Source of the DNA: Epithemia pelagica
Lineage: Eukaryota > Bacillariophyta > Bacillariophyceae > Surirellales > Surirellaceae
NCBI GenBank assembly: GCA_946965045.2
Contig: OX337232.1
Location: forward strand, 1,860,001 to 1,924,000
DNA length: 64,000 nt
Direction: 5' to 3'
A program made the translations under genes and the position numbers. This document shows positions 38,412-49,353 of this stretch, one piece after another (position 1 is the stretch's first letter; each line of letters begins with the position of its first letter). The notes beneath the pieces were generated by a model. That model was not told the DNA's origin, searched no databases, and saw only the letters and a program-made list of their open reading frames with translations.

Positions 38412-38808
38412 GGATCTTTATTATTTCAAGAAATCTTCTTCATGACATTGACAATACATGGAATCAGTTTGGGTTCAGCATGTCCGAGTCAGCAGACTTC
38501 TATCTAAGATCAAGAGCGTTAATGGCGAGCTGAGATATAATGTTTTCTGTGATCCGGTTCTGTCAGAGCTACGGGAAGACTATGATCCAAACTTCTTTCA
38601 AGGTAATTAAAACGTCGGGACAAGAGAAATGGGAATCTCAAGCAGAATCTAGTTGAAACTTTTGCGTCAACTACCTAGTAGTATTCATCTATCTACTTTT
38701 CTTCACCCATAGAGGTATAGGAGAACTGCGATTACGCGTATGAAGACGTTGGGAAACGAGACGAATGGCAAAGCTGGGAGAAATATGCGTGCGTCAACAA
38801 TGGTCTTC
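38412..38808. other. Convergent intergenic region
   Basis: This 3' region lies between the SET and R3H genes. No feature is recognised. Confidence 0.4.
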
Positions 38809-41537
38809 TTAAACACTGTCACTGTCCGATTCGTACTGTTCTTCTTCTTGTGTCCACTCGCTATCGTCATCACCGTTACTACCAGTTTTTCCATTGTTGT
38901 CGTCTTCATCATCACTCGCAAAGGCATCCTGCAATGCCCGTCTCTTCGCTTCCACTTGCTCCCTCTCTTTGCGTGCCTTTTCTTCCATGCGCTCTTGCCG
39001 CAACTTTCGTTCTTCGGAATTGAAGTAGTCCAAAGTGGCCGTTGTGGGTGGCTCAAACGGGGGCAATTCCAAAGGTAGCGTCCGTTTCTGAAGCTCCAAC
39101 TTGGGTCGTTCGCGTGGGGGCGATGACGTTTTGCCCAATCCTTCCCATCGCTGAGAAATGACCGTCTGCGTCGTTGCTTGGCCGGCTGTTTGTTGCAAGT
39201 GATGGTCACTGCTGCTGGCCTTGCTGGCCCGTGGGAGGTCCTCCAAATCAAGAAGTTGCTTCCCCGTACTTGGTCCCTTCCAACAGCGAGCTGCTTCTGA
39301 CAGCAATGTCCGTGGTGATCTGGTATCCAAAAGTTTGACACAGTGAATGTATCGTTTTGGTTCGGGATCAAAGCTTTCAGTATTCAAGCGCCAGTAGTCA
39401 CTGTACTCGTGAACAAATGCTCGCGCTGGTCGATCCATGGGCCACAGTGGAAGAGAAGCAGCCTTGTCGTCCTCTAGAAATAGCTTCCAGCGTCGCTCCA
39501 ACTTCGTAAGAAGACCAAGTCGCTCTCGAGCCTGCAAGATGAGTTCATCAGGGTAGCTTGCCTCTGTGAGCTCTCGCCCATACTCATCCAACCCGTCACT
39601 AACCGTCGGTCGAGACCAGCTTGATTTAAGACTACTACCGCTCTCAGCCTTTCGCAATGTCGCTGGCTTCACATCCAGAGCATTCGCAAATGCTCGGTTC
39701 CGCTCCAACTGAGCTTCAGTAGGTTCTGGAGGCGAGGAAAGAATGTTCGCATTGGCGGATACACTCGATGGTGCTTGGGAAGCTACAGGAGCAATCGGGT
39801 CAACCCCAAACGTCAAATTGGACATCATTGTTCGACGTTGCCACTTTTCGTGTGCCATTTGCATTCTTCGACGTTCTTCCGGGTCGGTCTTTTTCACGGA
39901 AACTGCAATTTTGGACAGTGTTTGTGATTTGGGTAAAACTTTTTTGTTGCTGCTCCTATGGTTACTTTTTGATGCCGGAGTAGATGATGAGGCTGTTGGT
40001 GGTGTCAAGGCAGGGAAATCGGCCGCCTTGCGATCGGCCTGGTGGCTGAATTGGGAAGCAATGTGACTTGAAGACCATAATGTGAAAGGCGTTGTCGTCG
40101 ATGAGGTCGGGTTTGTGGAAGGAACAAATTCCGCAGCATCACCACGCAACAACCGAGTAGTGTCTCCACGCAACCCAGGATTCAGATCGTCGTCAATGAC
40201 AAGAATGCCACCGATATCACCGTAAATCCCAGAATCATCTTGTGAATGTTGCGGGATAGAGGGAGTCTGATGTGCGTTGTGATTCCGACTAGACATTGGT
40301 GTTTGTTGTCGAAGTCGTTGTTCTTCCTGTTGATGCTCGTGGGCTTGGTAACTGGCCATCAACGAGTGATTGTTGTTGGTGTCATTGCTGTTGCGAGAAG
40401 TCGATCGGTTGGGAAGTGACGAGGGTCCTCCAAACAAGGCATTCAGAAGAACAGCGGCTTCCTGTTGTAAAATGGCAGCTCTTCCTGCGGCTGTATTTCC
40501 AGCTGCTCCTGCAGTACTAATCGTGACGCCTTTCGCATCGTAGGCCTCTGCTACGTTGAGATTATGAAACCCATGGCGACGGAGATACTGATCCAAATTG
40601 ACAATTTCGTCGCGAACCAAATCTCGACGATTTAAAGGATCAATGAATTGCAGTTGCGACACCATGTAATACGCCAAAGCACGTCCATCGTAGAGATGAA
40701 CATGGCGATCCTTGGAAGGAGTGGTTGATTTGGATCGACAGGAGGAACCGCCCCCACTCTGTTGTTTGTCAACATCTGATTGAGGCTCTTCTCGCACGGA
40801 CAGTTGGTTTCCCCATTGTTCCTCTAATATTCTTTGCTGTCGTTGTTCTTCAGTCTCTTGTGCTTCTTCAACATCCTGTTCAGGTGAATCGGTGGAAGTT
40901 TCAGGGAAGGGCCAAACTTCGATAGTAATATACGGTTCTTTAGCAAAGAGCACAAACGGGGGATAGGGAAGGGAATGAAGGGGTTCCAAAGTGATTGGAT
41001 CAACAGCTTCGTCAGGAATGTGCTTTCTCCACGGAAACCGCTTTTGCTGATTCAGTTTTCGCTGGTTCTGTCTTTTCCGATTCCTCCCATTCTTTCGCCT
41101 TTGGCTGTCCGAGTTGTTGTTCCTGTTGGAGTTTGACTCTGATTTCTCCACATCTTCTGACTCTGCTGTACCACCACGGTTGGAAGAAACGATAGTCGTT
41201 GTTGGACTCTCTGACGAGGCACCATTGGTTGGTGGTGCCTTTGGTTTTCGCCCTCGATTACCGCGCCTTTTATTGGAAGGGTTGGCGCCGTGACGGGAAG
41301 ATGGCGTTTCATTGTTTCCACCAATGTTGGCGTCATTGCCGGTGGTGGAAGTGGCTTGAGAGGAGGAGGAAGAAGAAGGTCCTGGACTATGGTTGGACAG
41401 CTTGTTACCATTACCACGTCGCCTTTGTGATTCATTCTTACGATGGGGCGTTCTCTTGTTACCACGAGAATGTGAAATTGACGCTGGCCCCGAACCAGTG
41501 CTTTCCATCGTTTGATTCTTCTCAGCGCCTTGTGGTG

Positions 41538-41571
<34 letters not shown>

Positions 41572-41670
41572 ACGTTGGATAGCCTGGCTTGGAATCAAGT
41601 TCGAATGTTGTGGACTGGCCGAGGCAGTTCCCGAAGTGTATGGTTCGTTCGAGCTGCCGTTCGTCGACAT
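38809..41670 (-). CDS. Large disordered protein with U-box-like and R3H-like domains
   Basis: A 953-residue protein. The N-terminal about 210 residues are Gln/Arg/Asn/Ser-rich and contain arginine-glycine patches. Residues about 212-245 (IPDEAVDPITLEPLHSLPYPPFVL) followed by LYDGRALAYYMVSQLQFIDPLNRRDL (about 330-360) resemble a degenerate U-box/RING-like fold lacking zinc ligands. Residues about 750-800 (ARAFVHEYSDYWRLNTESFDPEPKRYIHCV...LLSEA) resemble the R3H domain of NFX1-like proteins, which binds single-stranded nucleic acid. A charged coil and acidic tail close the protein. An RNA-associated ubiquitin-ligase-like role is conceivable but unproven. Confidence 0.7.
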
Positions 41671-42272
41671 GATCTACTCTGATTCAAACCTTTGTGGATT
41701 AGGATATGCTTTTTATGAGAGCATCACACACTTTCGCTCATTGCTCATTGCGTTGCGTCGATGAATCGTGTCTCCCACAGTCGCCGCACGTTTGGGACTG
41801 ACTGACTGAACGATGCGTAAGCGGTACCTCCAAGCGGAGGTTGAATCATGGGATTTCGTGACTCGCTTCTTTTTGTTCGTTCCTAGGAACCTCATTCACG
41901 AATTTGTAAGACTCAATAGCCGCTTGGGAGTAGTGTATGCGGAAAGGGCGAACCATATGCCAAATACGCAAGTTGCGAGAAACAAGAAGAGATAAGGTAG
42001 GAGTATCATATAGGTCCGGTGGATGCACCTCACCTCTCCTTCTATATCTTCAAGCAAGGGATTTCTTCCAGCTTGACCTGAAACCATAGGACCAGGACCT
42101 TGTTGGACGAGAATAGGACGAGGGAAGTGGACGAGACTTGTTTCCGTGGTATCGTTGGATCCTTCATCCTTTCCCTTGTGCGAGATCTTTCGGCTGCATA
42201 TTCGAATCGTTCCTTGGAGACCTTAACAACGGTTAATTCCACAAGAAATCTAGAGTTGATCTCCTGTCGATC
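41671..42272. other. Divergent intergenic region
   Basis: About 600 bp between divergent genes, presumably holding both promoters. Short open frames here are not convincing. Confidence 0.4.
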
Positions 42273-44555
42273 ATGTCCTCCGAATTTCCTTCTCCTTCGT
42301 CACCGGCATCCTTATCATGGCTCTACGGTGGTATGCAACAGCATTTGCAACGCGCGTTGGATGAAATGTCGAACCGACAGCAAGTTCAGGATTGTTTGAG
42401 TGATATGGTAACCAATGTGGAATGGGCGGCGCAGTGCAACCAGCAAGTAGAGATGCAGCAAACTAAGCGGGCCTTGCAAATGGCCTTGACGCAACAAGCA
42501 ACTGTATTGCAGGAAACGGCGTTGATACAACAGACCAATGAAACAGAACGGAATGAACTGGCCAACGCTTTGGTGCGAGAAATGTTTCAAATGAGTCAAT
42601 CCCTTGGAGAATTGTATCAGTTGCGGCAGGATCATCAAGAATTATCCAATAATTACGACGCACTCGTGGCCAAGTTGTTGCAAGCTGAAGAACGAATTCA
42701 ATTCATGCAGGAAGGAGGGGGAGGAGACACCAACAACGCCAACAGTGCCGAACCCTCCGGTGCCACAGCCGGCCAAACGACCGTTGCGCCAGCTACAGAA
42801 ACCGAAGCAACATCAATGACACCCTTATCTTCTCCAAAGTCCTCGGAGGCTCCTCCAGAAGCTGCGACCGAACATTCTGGAGAACCTTCACCAGCAGTCC
42901 CCTCCAGCGCTTCAGGAACTTCAGAAGGAGGCGAGGATGACAATGCTACGTCAACAGCAACAACAAACGAAGAAGCAGCGAATCATCTTGTGGATACCAA
43001 AGAAGGCCAGACCGTGACTGCCGATGGTGTCATCAAGAGCGATACTACCCCTACGGAGGAAAAGGCTGAAGTGCCACCGGACGCTTCTTTGGATGATTCG
43101 GCACCTAGAGTATCAGAAGCTGAGACCAAGCCAACTCCAGGAGATTTGTTGGTAGAAGAAGACGGACCCAGTGTTACTACTGCGGCTGCTCCTGCGGCGG
43201 CTGTAGTGTCAATTGTCGAAGAAGACCCACCTCCTTCACTGGAAACCTTGGAGACAGCGACACTCATGCACATTTTCCAGTATTTGGATGCCCTAGATAT
43301 TTTGAATACTGCTCAAGTCAATATTTCTATGTACAGCCGCGTGGATAACTTGTTCGGATTGGGTGATGCTCCACAGTCCGAAGGAGACAATTCGACCATT
43401 GCCACGGCGGACTCGAACCATGCGGTCAATACTTCTTCGTTGACTGCTCCACCACAGTCCACGCCAGGTGCATCGCAGTCCGGTGCTTCAACCGCAGGTA
43501 CTTCTGTCCCATCGACCGGTGCACCCTCCCAAACTGGACCGGGGATGAGTTCCACATTAAGCACTACTACTACCTCTGATTCCACACTCACGGGAACTCG
43601 AAGTACATCGACTGGTCCGCAACCTCCTTCCTTACCGTCAACACCGAAACATGGGGTTGGTTCCAGCAATGCTGCTGTAGGTAGTACCTCTACATCAGCG
43701 GCTGCTGCAACACCACCCCCTGGGGGAGAACGGTCATTGTTTGGATTCTTGCAACCTCGCAAGAGTCCAATGTCTGCTACAACATCGGCTCCCACTTCGA
43801 CATCTTCCACAACTGGTGGAGCCTCAGGTGCACCGACTACAGGTCCTACGTTGACCCGCAAATCATCCCGGTCCTCATCGCAGCAACCACCGGAACCCGC
43901 ACCAATGAACGCTGCCTTGGCCAATTCCATGGCATCCAAACTGACTGACGCTGAGTTGAACGCAATTATCCAGATGACGGAGCGATTAAGAAACAAGGAA
44001 TCACAGCTTGAACAGTTGCGCACTGAGCGGGAACGATTGTTGGCACAACTTGATGGAACAGATGCAGTCAAACAGTTTTTGGTGGCCAAAGTCTGGAATA
44101 TGGAACAATCATTGAAGCAGACGGAAGAGCAACAAGCGAAGGTGGCGCAGCAAATCGCTAGTGACCAAGAAGTCATTGCCTTCTTAGATGGACGTGTACA
44201 AGAATTGGAAGAATCCTTGTCGACTCGTCAAACAGAAACGGATACGGTACTAGCTGAATGGAAAGCCTATCAAACACAAGCGGAACAAAAGGCAACTGTT
44301 CTCACCGATATGCTACGCTTTGAACGCGAACGTGTCCAGGAAACCCAATCAGAGTTCAAGGCGACCAAGAAATTGCTCGTCAAGGAAGTCAAATCATGTC
44401 GCGCGCAGATCATGGCCTTATCGGCCGAGAACCAAGCTGTGGCACAAGAAAATGAAACCTTGAAACGTGCTCTACTTACGAGTAATGGATCATCCGGCGC
44501 AACATCATCTCCTGCGAGGTACCAACAACATGTGCGGATTTCCTCCATGTCGTAA
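42273..44555 (+). CDS. F-box-like coiled-coil protein
   Basis: A 760-residue protein. Residues 30-150 are a Gln-rich coiled coil. A Thr/Ser/Ala/Glu-rich disordered region follows, and then an F-box-like segment at about 318-358 (SLETLETATLMHIFQYLDALDILNTAQVN). A second low-complexity region leads to a long coiled coil from about 560 to 740 (IQMTERLRNKESQLEQLRTERERLL). The F-box-like sequence could link it to SKP1, but the substrate is unknown. The architecture resembles scaffold or vesicle-tether proteins. Confidence 0.7.
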   Translation: MSSEFPSPSSPASLSWLYGGMQQHLQRALDEMSNRQQVQDCLSDMVTNVEWAAQCNQQVEMQQTKRALQMALTQQATVLQETALIQQTNETERNELANALVREMFQMSQSLGELYQLRQDHQELSNNYDALVAKLLQAEERIQFMQEGGGGDTNNANSAEPSGATAGQTTVAPATETEATSMTPLSSPKSSEAPPEAATEHSGEPSPAVPSSASGTSEGGEDDNATSTATTNEEAANHLVDTKEGQTVTADGVIKSDTTPTEEKAEVPPDASLDDSAPRVSEAETKPTPGDLLVEEDGPSVTTAAAPAAAVVSIVEEDPPPSLETLETATLMHIFQYLDALDILNTAQVNISMYSRVDNLFGLGDAPQSEGDNSTIATADSNHAVNTSSLTAPPQSTPGASQSGASTAGTSVPSTGAPSQTGPGMSSTLSTTTTSDSTLTGTRSTSTGPQPPSLPSTPKHGVGSSNAAVGSTSTSAAAATPPPGGERSLFGFLQPRKSPMSATTSAPTSTSSTTGGASGAPTTGPTLTRKSSRSSSQQPPEPAPMNAALANSMASKLTDAELNAIIQMTERLRNKESQLEQLRTERERLLAQLDGTDAVKQFLVAKVWNMEQSLKQTEEQQAKVAQQIASDQEVIAFLDGRVQELEESLSTRQTETDTVLAEWKAYQTQAEQKATVLTDMLRFERERVQETQSEFKATKKLLVKEVKSCRAQIMALSAENQAVAQENETLKRALLTSNGSSGATSSPARYQQHVRISSMS

Positions 44556-44765
44556 ACATGGACTAATAGGGATGAAAGCAGTGGCTAAATACGAGATATC
44601 CTTTTAGAAATAGCGTTCATCTAAAAGAGGTTCACTACCTACGTAGTTCACGTAGCGCCCCACCGACGAAACAACCCGGAAATTCAAAGTTTTGTCGTGC
44701 CCTTCATATTTTCTAGAAGGTTGCACTGTGCCCATGAGAATGAGCAATTCATCATCATCACGACG

Positions 44766-45743
44766 ATGTCCGGTCGACTGAAAATATCAATCAAAAAGTC
44801 ATACTGCCCGTGGTCCGCATCCAATGTTTCAAAGTATCGTAAGGAGGAACAGCGTGTTCGAGAGAGTCAACGACTGGAAGAGAACAAGTTGAAGGAGGTT
44901 GCGAGTCAAAACCGACGGCATTCGATGGCCCAGGAACGGGCCCGAAAATGGAATGAAACCTTGTCTCCACTGAATCCTGATCATGTTCATCTGTTTCCAC
45001 CGCCTCCAGACTCAGAAACAAGGGGGGTAGGACGCCATTCTGCTGAACATGAGACAAAGAGCACAAACAAAATGAAGCATGATAAACCATTTTATCTAGT
45101 TGCTCGAACAGATTTTTCTTTGGATCAAAGAAATCATACAGCGAAAGGATCAGATTCACGAAAAATTGTAAAAGAACGTTCGAAACACGATGCTTCGGAT
45201 CCCATGCACAATGTCTGTCGAGAGTCTGGAGAGAAAGTTTCTTCCGTTGAGAAACAACTTGCCACCACTCGGAATTCCCTCAGTGAAAGAGAGGAGAGTT
45301 GCGTGACTATGCCTCCCCATCCACCGGAAATACAGGAGTGTCATGTTCGTGCGATTAAAGACGACGAAAGAAGAAAGCGAAAGAGAAGGGAACGACGAAG
45401 TACCCGAAAGTTTTCTCGTCGTGATGATGACGATGATCCGGGGAGCACGAGTAGCAGTGTTTATTCCGAGGAAGACCAAAGGAAGGATCAAAAACGAAGA
45501 AGAAAGGAGAAGAGAAAACAGAAGAAATGGGAGCACGAAAGAGATAGACACAAGCGGCATGGTGAACGCCTTCTCGAGCGAAACGAGACTATGGAAAGCA
45601 ACATAGAGATGCTACGACGAAAGCGACTGGAACGGGAGTCAAAAGAGCAAAAACGAGAATCTACGCTTATGAGCTTGGTTTCTCGAAACAATCCACAATC
45701 ATCATATGGCTACAACTCTCAATACCATAGATTCATTTCGTAA
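44766..45743 (+). CDS. CIR N-terminal-domain protein, basic and charged
   Basis: ATG 44766 gives 325 residues. The first about 55 residues (KKSYCPWSASNVSKYRKEEQRV...EENKLKEVASQNRR) match the Cir_N domain of CIR and LENG1, proteins linked to splicing and co-repression. The remainder is highly charged, with Lys/Arg/Glu-rich and Ser-rich segments (RRKRKRRERRSTRKFSRR) typical of nuclear splicing-associated proteins. No other domain is seen. A longer frame starting at 44697 adds 23 unconserved residues. Confidence 0.68.
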   Translation: MSGRLKISIKKSYCPWSASNVSKYRKEEQRVRESQRLEENKLKEVASQNRRHSMAQERARKWNETLSPLNPDHVHLFPPPPDSETRGVGRHSAEHETKSTNKMKHDKPFYLVARTDFSLDQRNHTAKGSDSRKIVKERSKHDASDPMHNVCRESGEKVSSVEKQLATTRNSLSEREESCVTMPPHPPEIQECHVRAIKDDERRKRKRRERRSTRKFSRRDDDDDPGSTSSSVYSEEDQRKDQKRRRKEKRKQKKWEHERDRHKRHGERLLERNETMESNIEMLRRKRLERESKEQKRESTLMSLVSRNNPQSSYGYNSQYHRFIS

Positions 45744-46167
45744 TCACCTGAAGATTGTAATGGCTCTGAGACAACACTGTGCTTACTTGTTTGTGTAAAC
45801 CCTTTGACCTATGCTCCTTGGACCATTACGACAACATACATAAGCATAAGTGATACTACGTACAATTACCACATGTTGGTGGGACTGCGAAACACATTGT
45901 TTGATGTCTCTCTTTACTTGCGTGAGTTTGTTCGTCTCTATGGAAAAAGAAAGATACCATTGTATCCATAATTCAGCTACATACAGACTATTAACTATGC
46001 AAACTACGAAGATCACACATACCCCTTTGACTTTGACCGCCCCAAACATTCCATATAAAGATACAAAGGAGAAACGAAGGAAGATGTACGACGAGTGACA
46101 AATACCATATCAACTTGTTGATGCAGGTCGTTCAAGCATACAATCCGTGTTATCGACAATCGACACT
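45744..46167. other. Convergent intergenic region
   Basis: This 3' region is shared by the CIR_N gene and the third VWA gene. Nothing else is recognised. Confidence 0.4.
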
Positions 46168-47679
46168 TCAATTCTGTTTTGTGCGACGAAAGAAGCCACG
46201 TCTGGCTCGGGGATTGGTGATGTTACTGCAACTCTCCGGTTTGTAGTTCCGGTAACATTTGTCCAATTGCTTCATATCAAACCAACTCATATGCTTCTTC
46301 GTCATTGGATTGAACTGCTTCCCTTCGAGTTCCACTTCTTTGGTTAAGTTTGACGCAAACTCTTTCCAATTTATATGAATATCCGGAAAGGATATCAAGA
46401 TGCCTTGTCCAAAGAGCAACTCTACAAATTCTTTCAATTCATCCTTGTTGAGAAGCCTTTCATCCAGGAGGTCAAATATACGATGATGATATCCCATTTC
46501 TCGACATCTATGCAAGGGCAAGGTGTAATTGAGCCAGGGGTTGACCTTTTGAATCTCACGTGCCTCACCAAAGTAATCATCAATGACTTCCAGCGGCAGC
46601 TCAAGCATCGCATCCAATTGATTGTAGTAGTTCACCACACTTTGGTCGTCGGTACAAAGACGGACAACGATCCAAACTGGAAGTGCTTGCAACGCTTTCA
46701 TGTGAAGGATGAACTCTTGTTGTTCTTCATCTGTGGAGTCACCGTACATATCGGTCGGCATCTGTTGCAGTGGGAGAAAATAAAAATGAGTGACTTTGCA
46801 TTACAAACAAACAGCCGTGAACAAAAGAAAGCATAAAACACATACGCCATCTGTCGCCAGAACGATCACAACAGTCTGTCCTGATCGGATGAGAAGTTCT
46901 TGCATTGCCTCGACTTGCGTTCGTATATCCTTCAAATGGGATGTCAGGGGTGTCGCACCCTTGGGTTGGGCACTTTTCAAGACGGCTTTGGCCTTTTCCA
47001 ATTCCTGCTGCACCGTTTGTTCCGTAGATCCCGCAATGGTAAACTCTTGTGGTCCCACTCGCCCGCCAGGATTGTTGAGAAATCGAAAGACGGTCGTTGC
47101 CTCGAGTACACTGGCCAATTCGGCATGATACGTCACCGCCCCTTTGAGTTCTGTCCATCGAGTACAGGACACGGAAGTCATTACTTGCTCGGACGAAGCG
47201 CTGTCCATACTGGTCGACCCTCCGATACTTCGCAATTCATTTCCATCTGGTGTGAGCATGGAACCTGAGTTGTCAACCACCCAGAATCGAATTGGATGGG
47301 CAATCTTGGCTGTAATCATTTCGAACGCCAGTCCTCTAGGAAAGCCTTGACGCTGCAATCCGCTGAGTGCCTTTTGTGTCTGACTTTGCAATCCAGGAGT
47401 ACCATTAGTAGGCGGCAAAGTATTCGAAGAATGCCCAGCCATGTGTTTCAGAGGGACAGCTTGTGTTTTGTGTGGGCCTTTTGAGGGTCGCGCAACTTGT
47501 GGTTGATAGTTCTCCGACGAATGTGCCGTGCTTGGGACAGGCATACTCAAGTCGATGGACATTTCCGAGACGAGAGCAGCAGGTGCTGTCGATGAAGACA
47601 TTTTTTGTCTCCGCCGTCGATCCACCGAGTCCGTGGGCGAGATCTCCTGTCGCCTTGAGTGGTTTGACGAAGGCGACAT
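46168..47679 (-). CDS. VWA-domain protein, paralogue 3 (two exons)
   Basis: Exons are 47679-46846 and 46761-46168, separated by an 84-nt intron (GTATGT...CAACAG) directly after the ATDG codons of the VWA domain. That intron position differs from paralogues 1 and 2, whose split Arg codon is uninterrupted here (TVFRFLNNPGG). The MIDAS residues are present (DNSGSM, GATPL in place of GVTPL, ATDG). The UBA-like helix (LQRQGFPRGLAFEM) and the C-terminal region (LPVWIVVRLCTDD; LNYTLPLHRCREMGYH) are conserved. The N-terminus is longer and Ser-rich. ATG 47679 is used; 47601 is an alternative. Confidence 0.83.
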
Positions 47680-47742
47680 CTCGTTTGATGAGGTCCTTTC
47701 GCTTCTAGTGAATATATGATGTTCTTGAGACCAAGTTGACAA

Positions 47743-48168
47743 CAGATAATGTGAAAAACTTGCAGATGATGGGTTACATCATTATTCCATTCGTTTGTTG
47801 GAAAGATGCAATCCTCCAGCTCGGACCTTGTTGCAAAAATTGAAGTATTGACATTGTTGATAACGGTACATGAATACGAACGTACCTTCTATCTGGGATC
47901 TAATGTACCCCCCATGTTGTATTCTTCAGATCTCTATTATGAAACCTTGCCGCCCTTGCTTGGACTTGCATCTGCATCCGTTCTGTACTTGACATCGGAA
48001 TCGGACACGCATCCCATAGAGACTCCGTCTTTTCGGTCGTGGATGCGAAGTAAGAACGACTGAGTCACCAATTTCCATCGTGATCGGAGAGAAATATTTC
48101 TAATGAATTCATGGACTTTGTCATGTAATATCGCTGGGACGTACCATGCCTTGCCAGCTGATCTTTGC
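47743..48168. other. Intergenic upstream of VWA paralogue 3
   Basis: An 85-codon plus-strand open frame (47806-48063) has no motif and is left unassigned. The stretch probably holds the promoter of the third VWA gene. Confidence 0.35.
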
Positions 48169-48928
48169 GTGACACCCACCCCTAGCGGGGGCGGCTACGA
48201 GGGTGTAATTGTGTGTAGCCACCCCCATCTCTCTGGTTGGGATCTAGTCGGCCGGCATATTTCATTTCCTCCACCACGATAACAACACGACAATCAAACT
48301 TTGTTGTTGCTGGTGACCTCCTACGACCACCCCATCATGATCCGACCATTGTATGCTTCATATTATCACCATGGTAGTGCATTGTGAGGGGCACAGTGCA
48401 TGAATGTCAGTCTAGGAAAGAAAATGTAGTGAGCCCGTAATCCGGCACAACACGAGAGACCATGATGGCACAAGAACACATGACAGTAGATGTTTTGCTA
48501 TCAATGCACTACGTAACTACTGCTGTTATGTGTATTGTGTTTCAATAGGTGTCCAATGAAAGCAAGATAAGAGCCATATCACCCTTTGAGTTGCTTCGTT
48601 CGAAATGGTGAGACGTCACTTCCGTATGCCCGTGCCACGAAGCATGGTGCCTGAGAGTCTGATCCATAATTGCCTTGACCTTCAGGTTTTGGCCTCGCAT
48701 ATGCATCCTACACTATTGGTTTGAGGTCTACGATTCATCCGACAGGTTCGAAGTGTCAGAATAGGTCCACAACAACCAGTGCAACACATGGTCCGTGTTG
48801 TTATCGCGATGGCCGGAATGAGTTATGCCGGCCGACTAGAAACAGGTTATTTTTCCACCAGAGAGGTGGGGGTGGTTCACTGATATTAAACCCTCAAAAC
48901 TACCCCCGCTAGGGGGTGGCGTGACACC
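48169..48928. mobile_element. Foldback/MITE-like element with long imperfect terminal inverted repeats
   Basis: The left arm (48169-48258) and right arm (48825-48928) are imperfect inverted repeats. They share GTGACAC at the tips, ACCCC-TAGCGGGGG, CCACCCCCA-CTCTCTGGT and a strongly conserved inner block CTAGTCGGCCGGCAT. Weaker similarity (CGATAACAACACG) extends the arms to about 48320 and 48765. The interior has no coding capacity. No target duplication was found, so the superfamily is unassigned; long arms of this kind suggest a Mutator-like or foldback element. Confidence 0.65.
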
Positions 48929-49353
48929 GGAGCACGAAGAGATAGGCCCCCTATCAATAAGGAGTGGTAATAAGAAATGAACAAGTCCATGGACTATCTA
49001 TTGTTATCCGTATGCTCCCTCGAGAGAACCCCGATAGAGATTTGACATTAACTACTCAGTGTTTCATGGCGTCACCAATTATTTGTAGAAACGAGAAAGG
49101 AAATACGTTAAGCGATAAGGATTTCCCCCTCAGGCGACATAAGGGACAGAGTGATTCCCCCCCACTTCTACTTCTACCGCCCCCCTTTTTGATAGGTTGC
49201 GTCCCTTCTGCCTTCTGCGGATCGACGACGAAGCAAAATAGGTTCAAGACTTTTAGTCGCCGCCGAGGTGCATCTGCTGTGAGAGGGTTGGACCTTGGAC
49301 AACACACCGACGATACCAACGTTGTACGAAGAGCAAAGGCATTTTGGGACAGG
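48929..49353. other. Region between the foldback element and the ENTH gene
   Basis: An open frame in phase with the first ENTH exon runs from 48964, so a longer N-terminus cannot be excluded. However, the sequence is not ENTH-like before 49354. It otherwise holds the presumed ENTH promoter. Confidence 0.4.

Noticed and set aside
47806-48063. 85-codon plus-strand open frame near the foldback element
   Set aside because: Too short, no motif, and no evidence of splicing to a neighbour.
48721-48912. Short open frame inside the foldback element
   Set aside because: It lies across the right inverted arm and has no transposase-like sequence.
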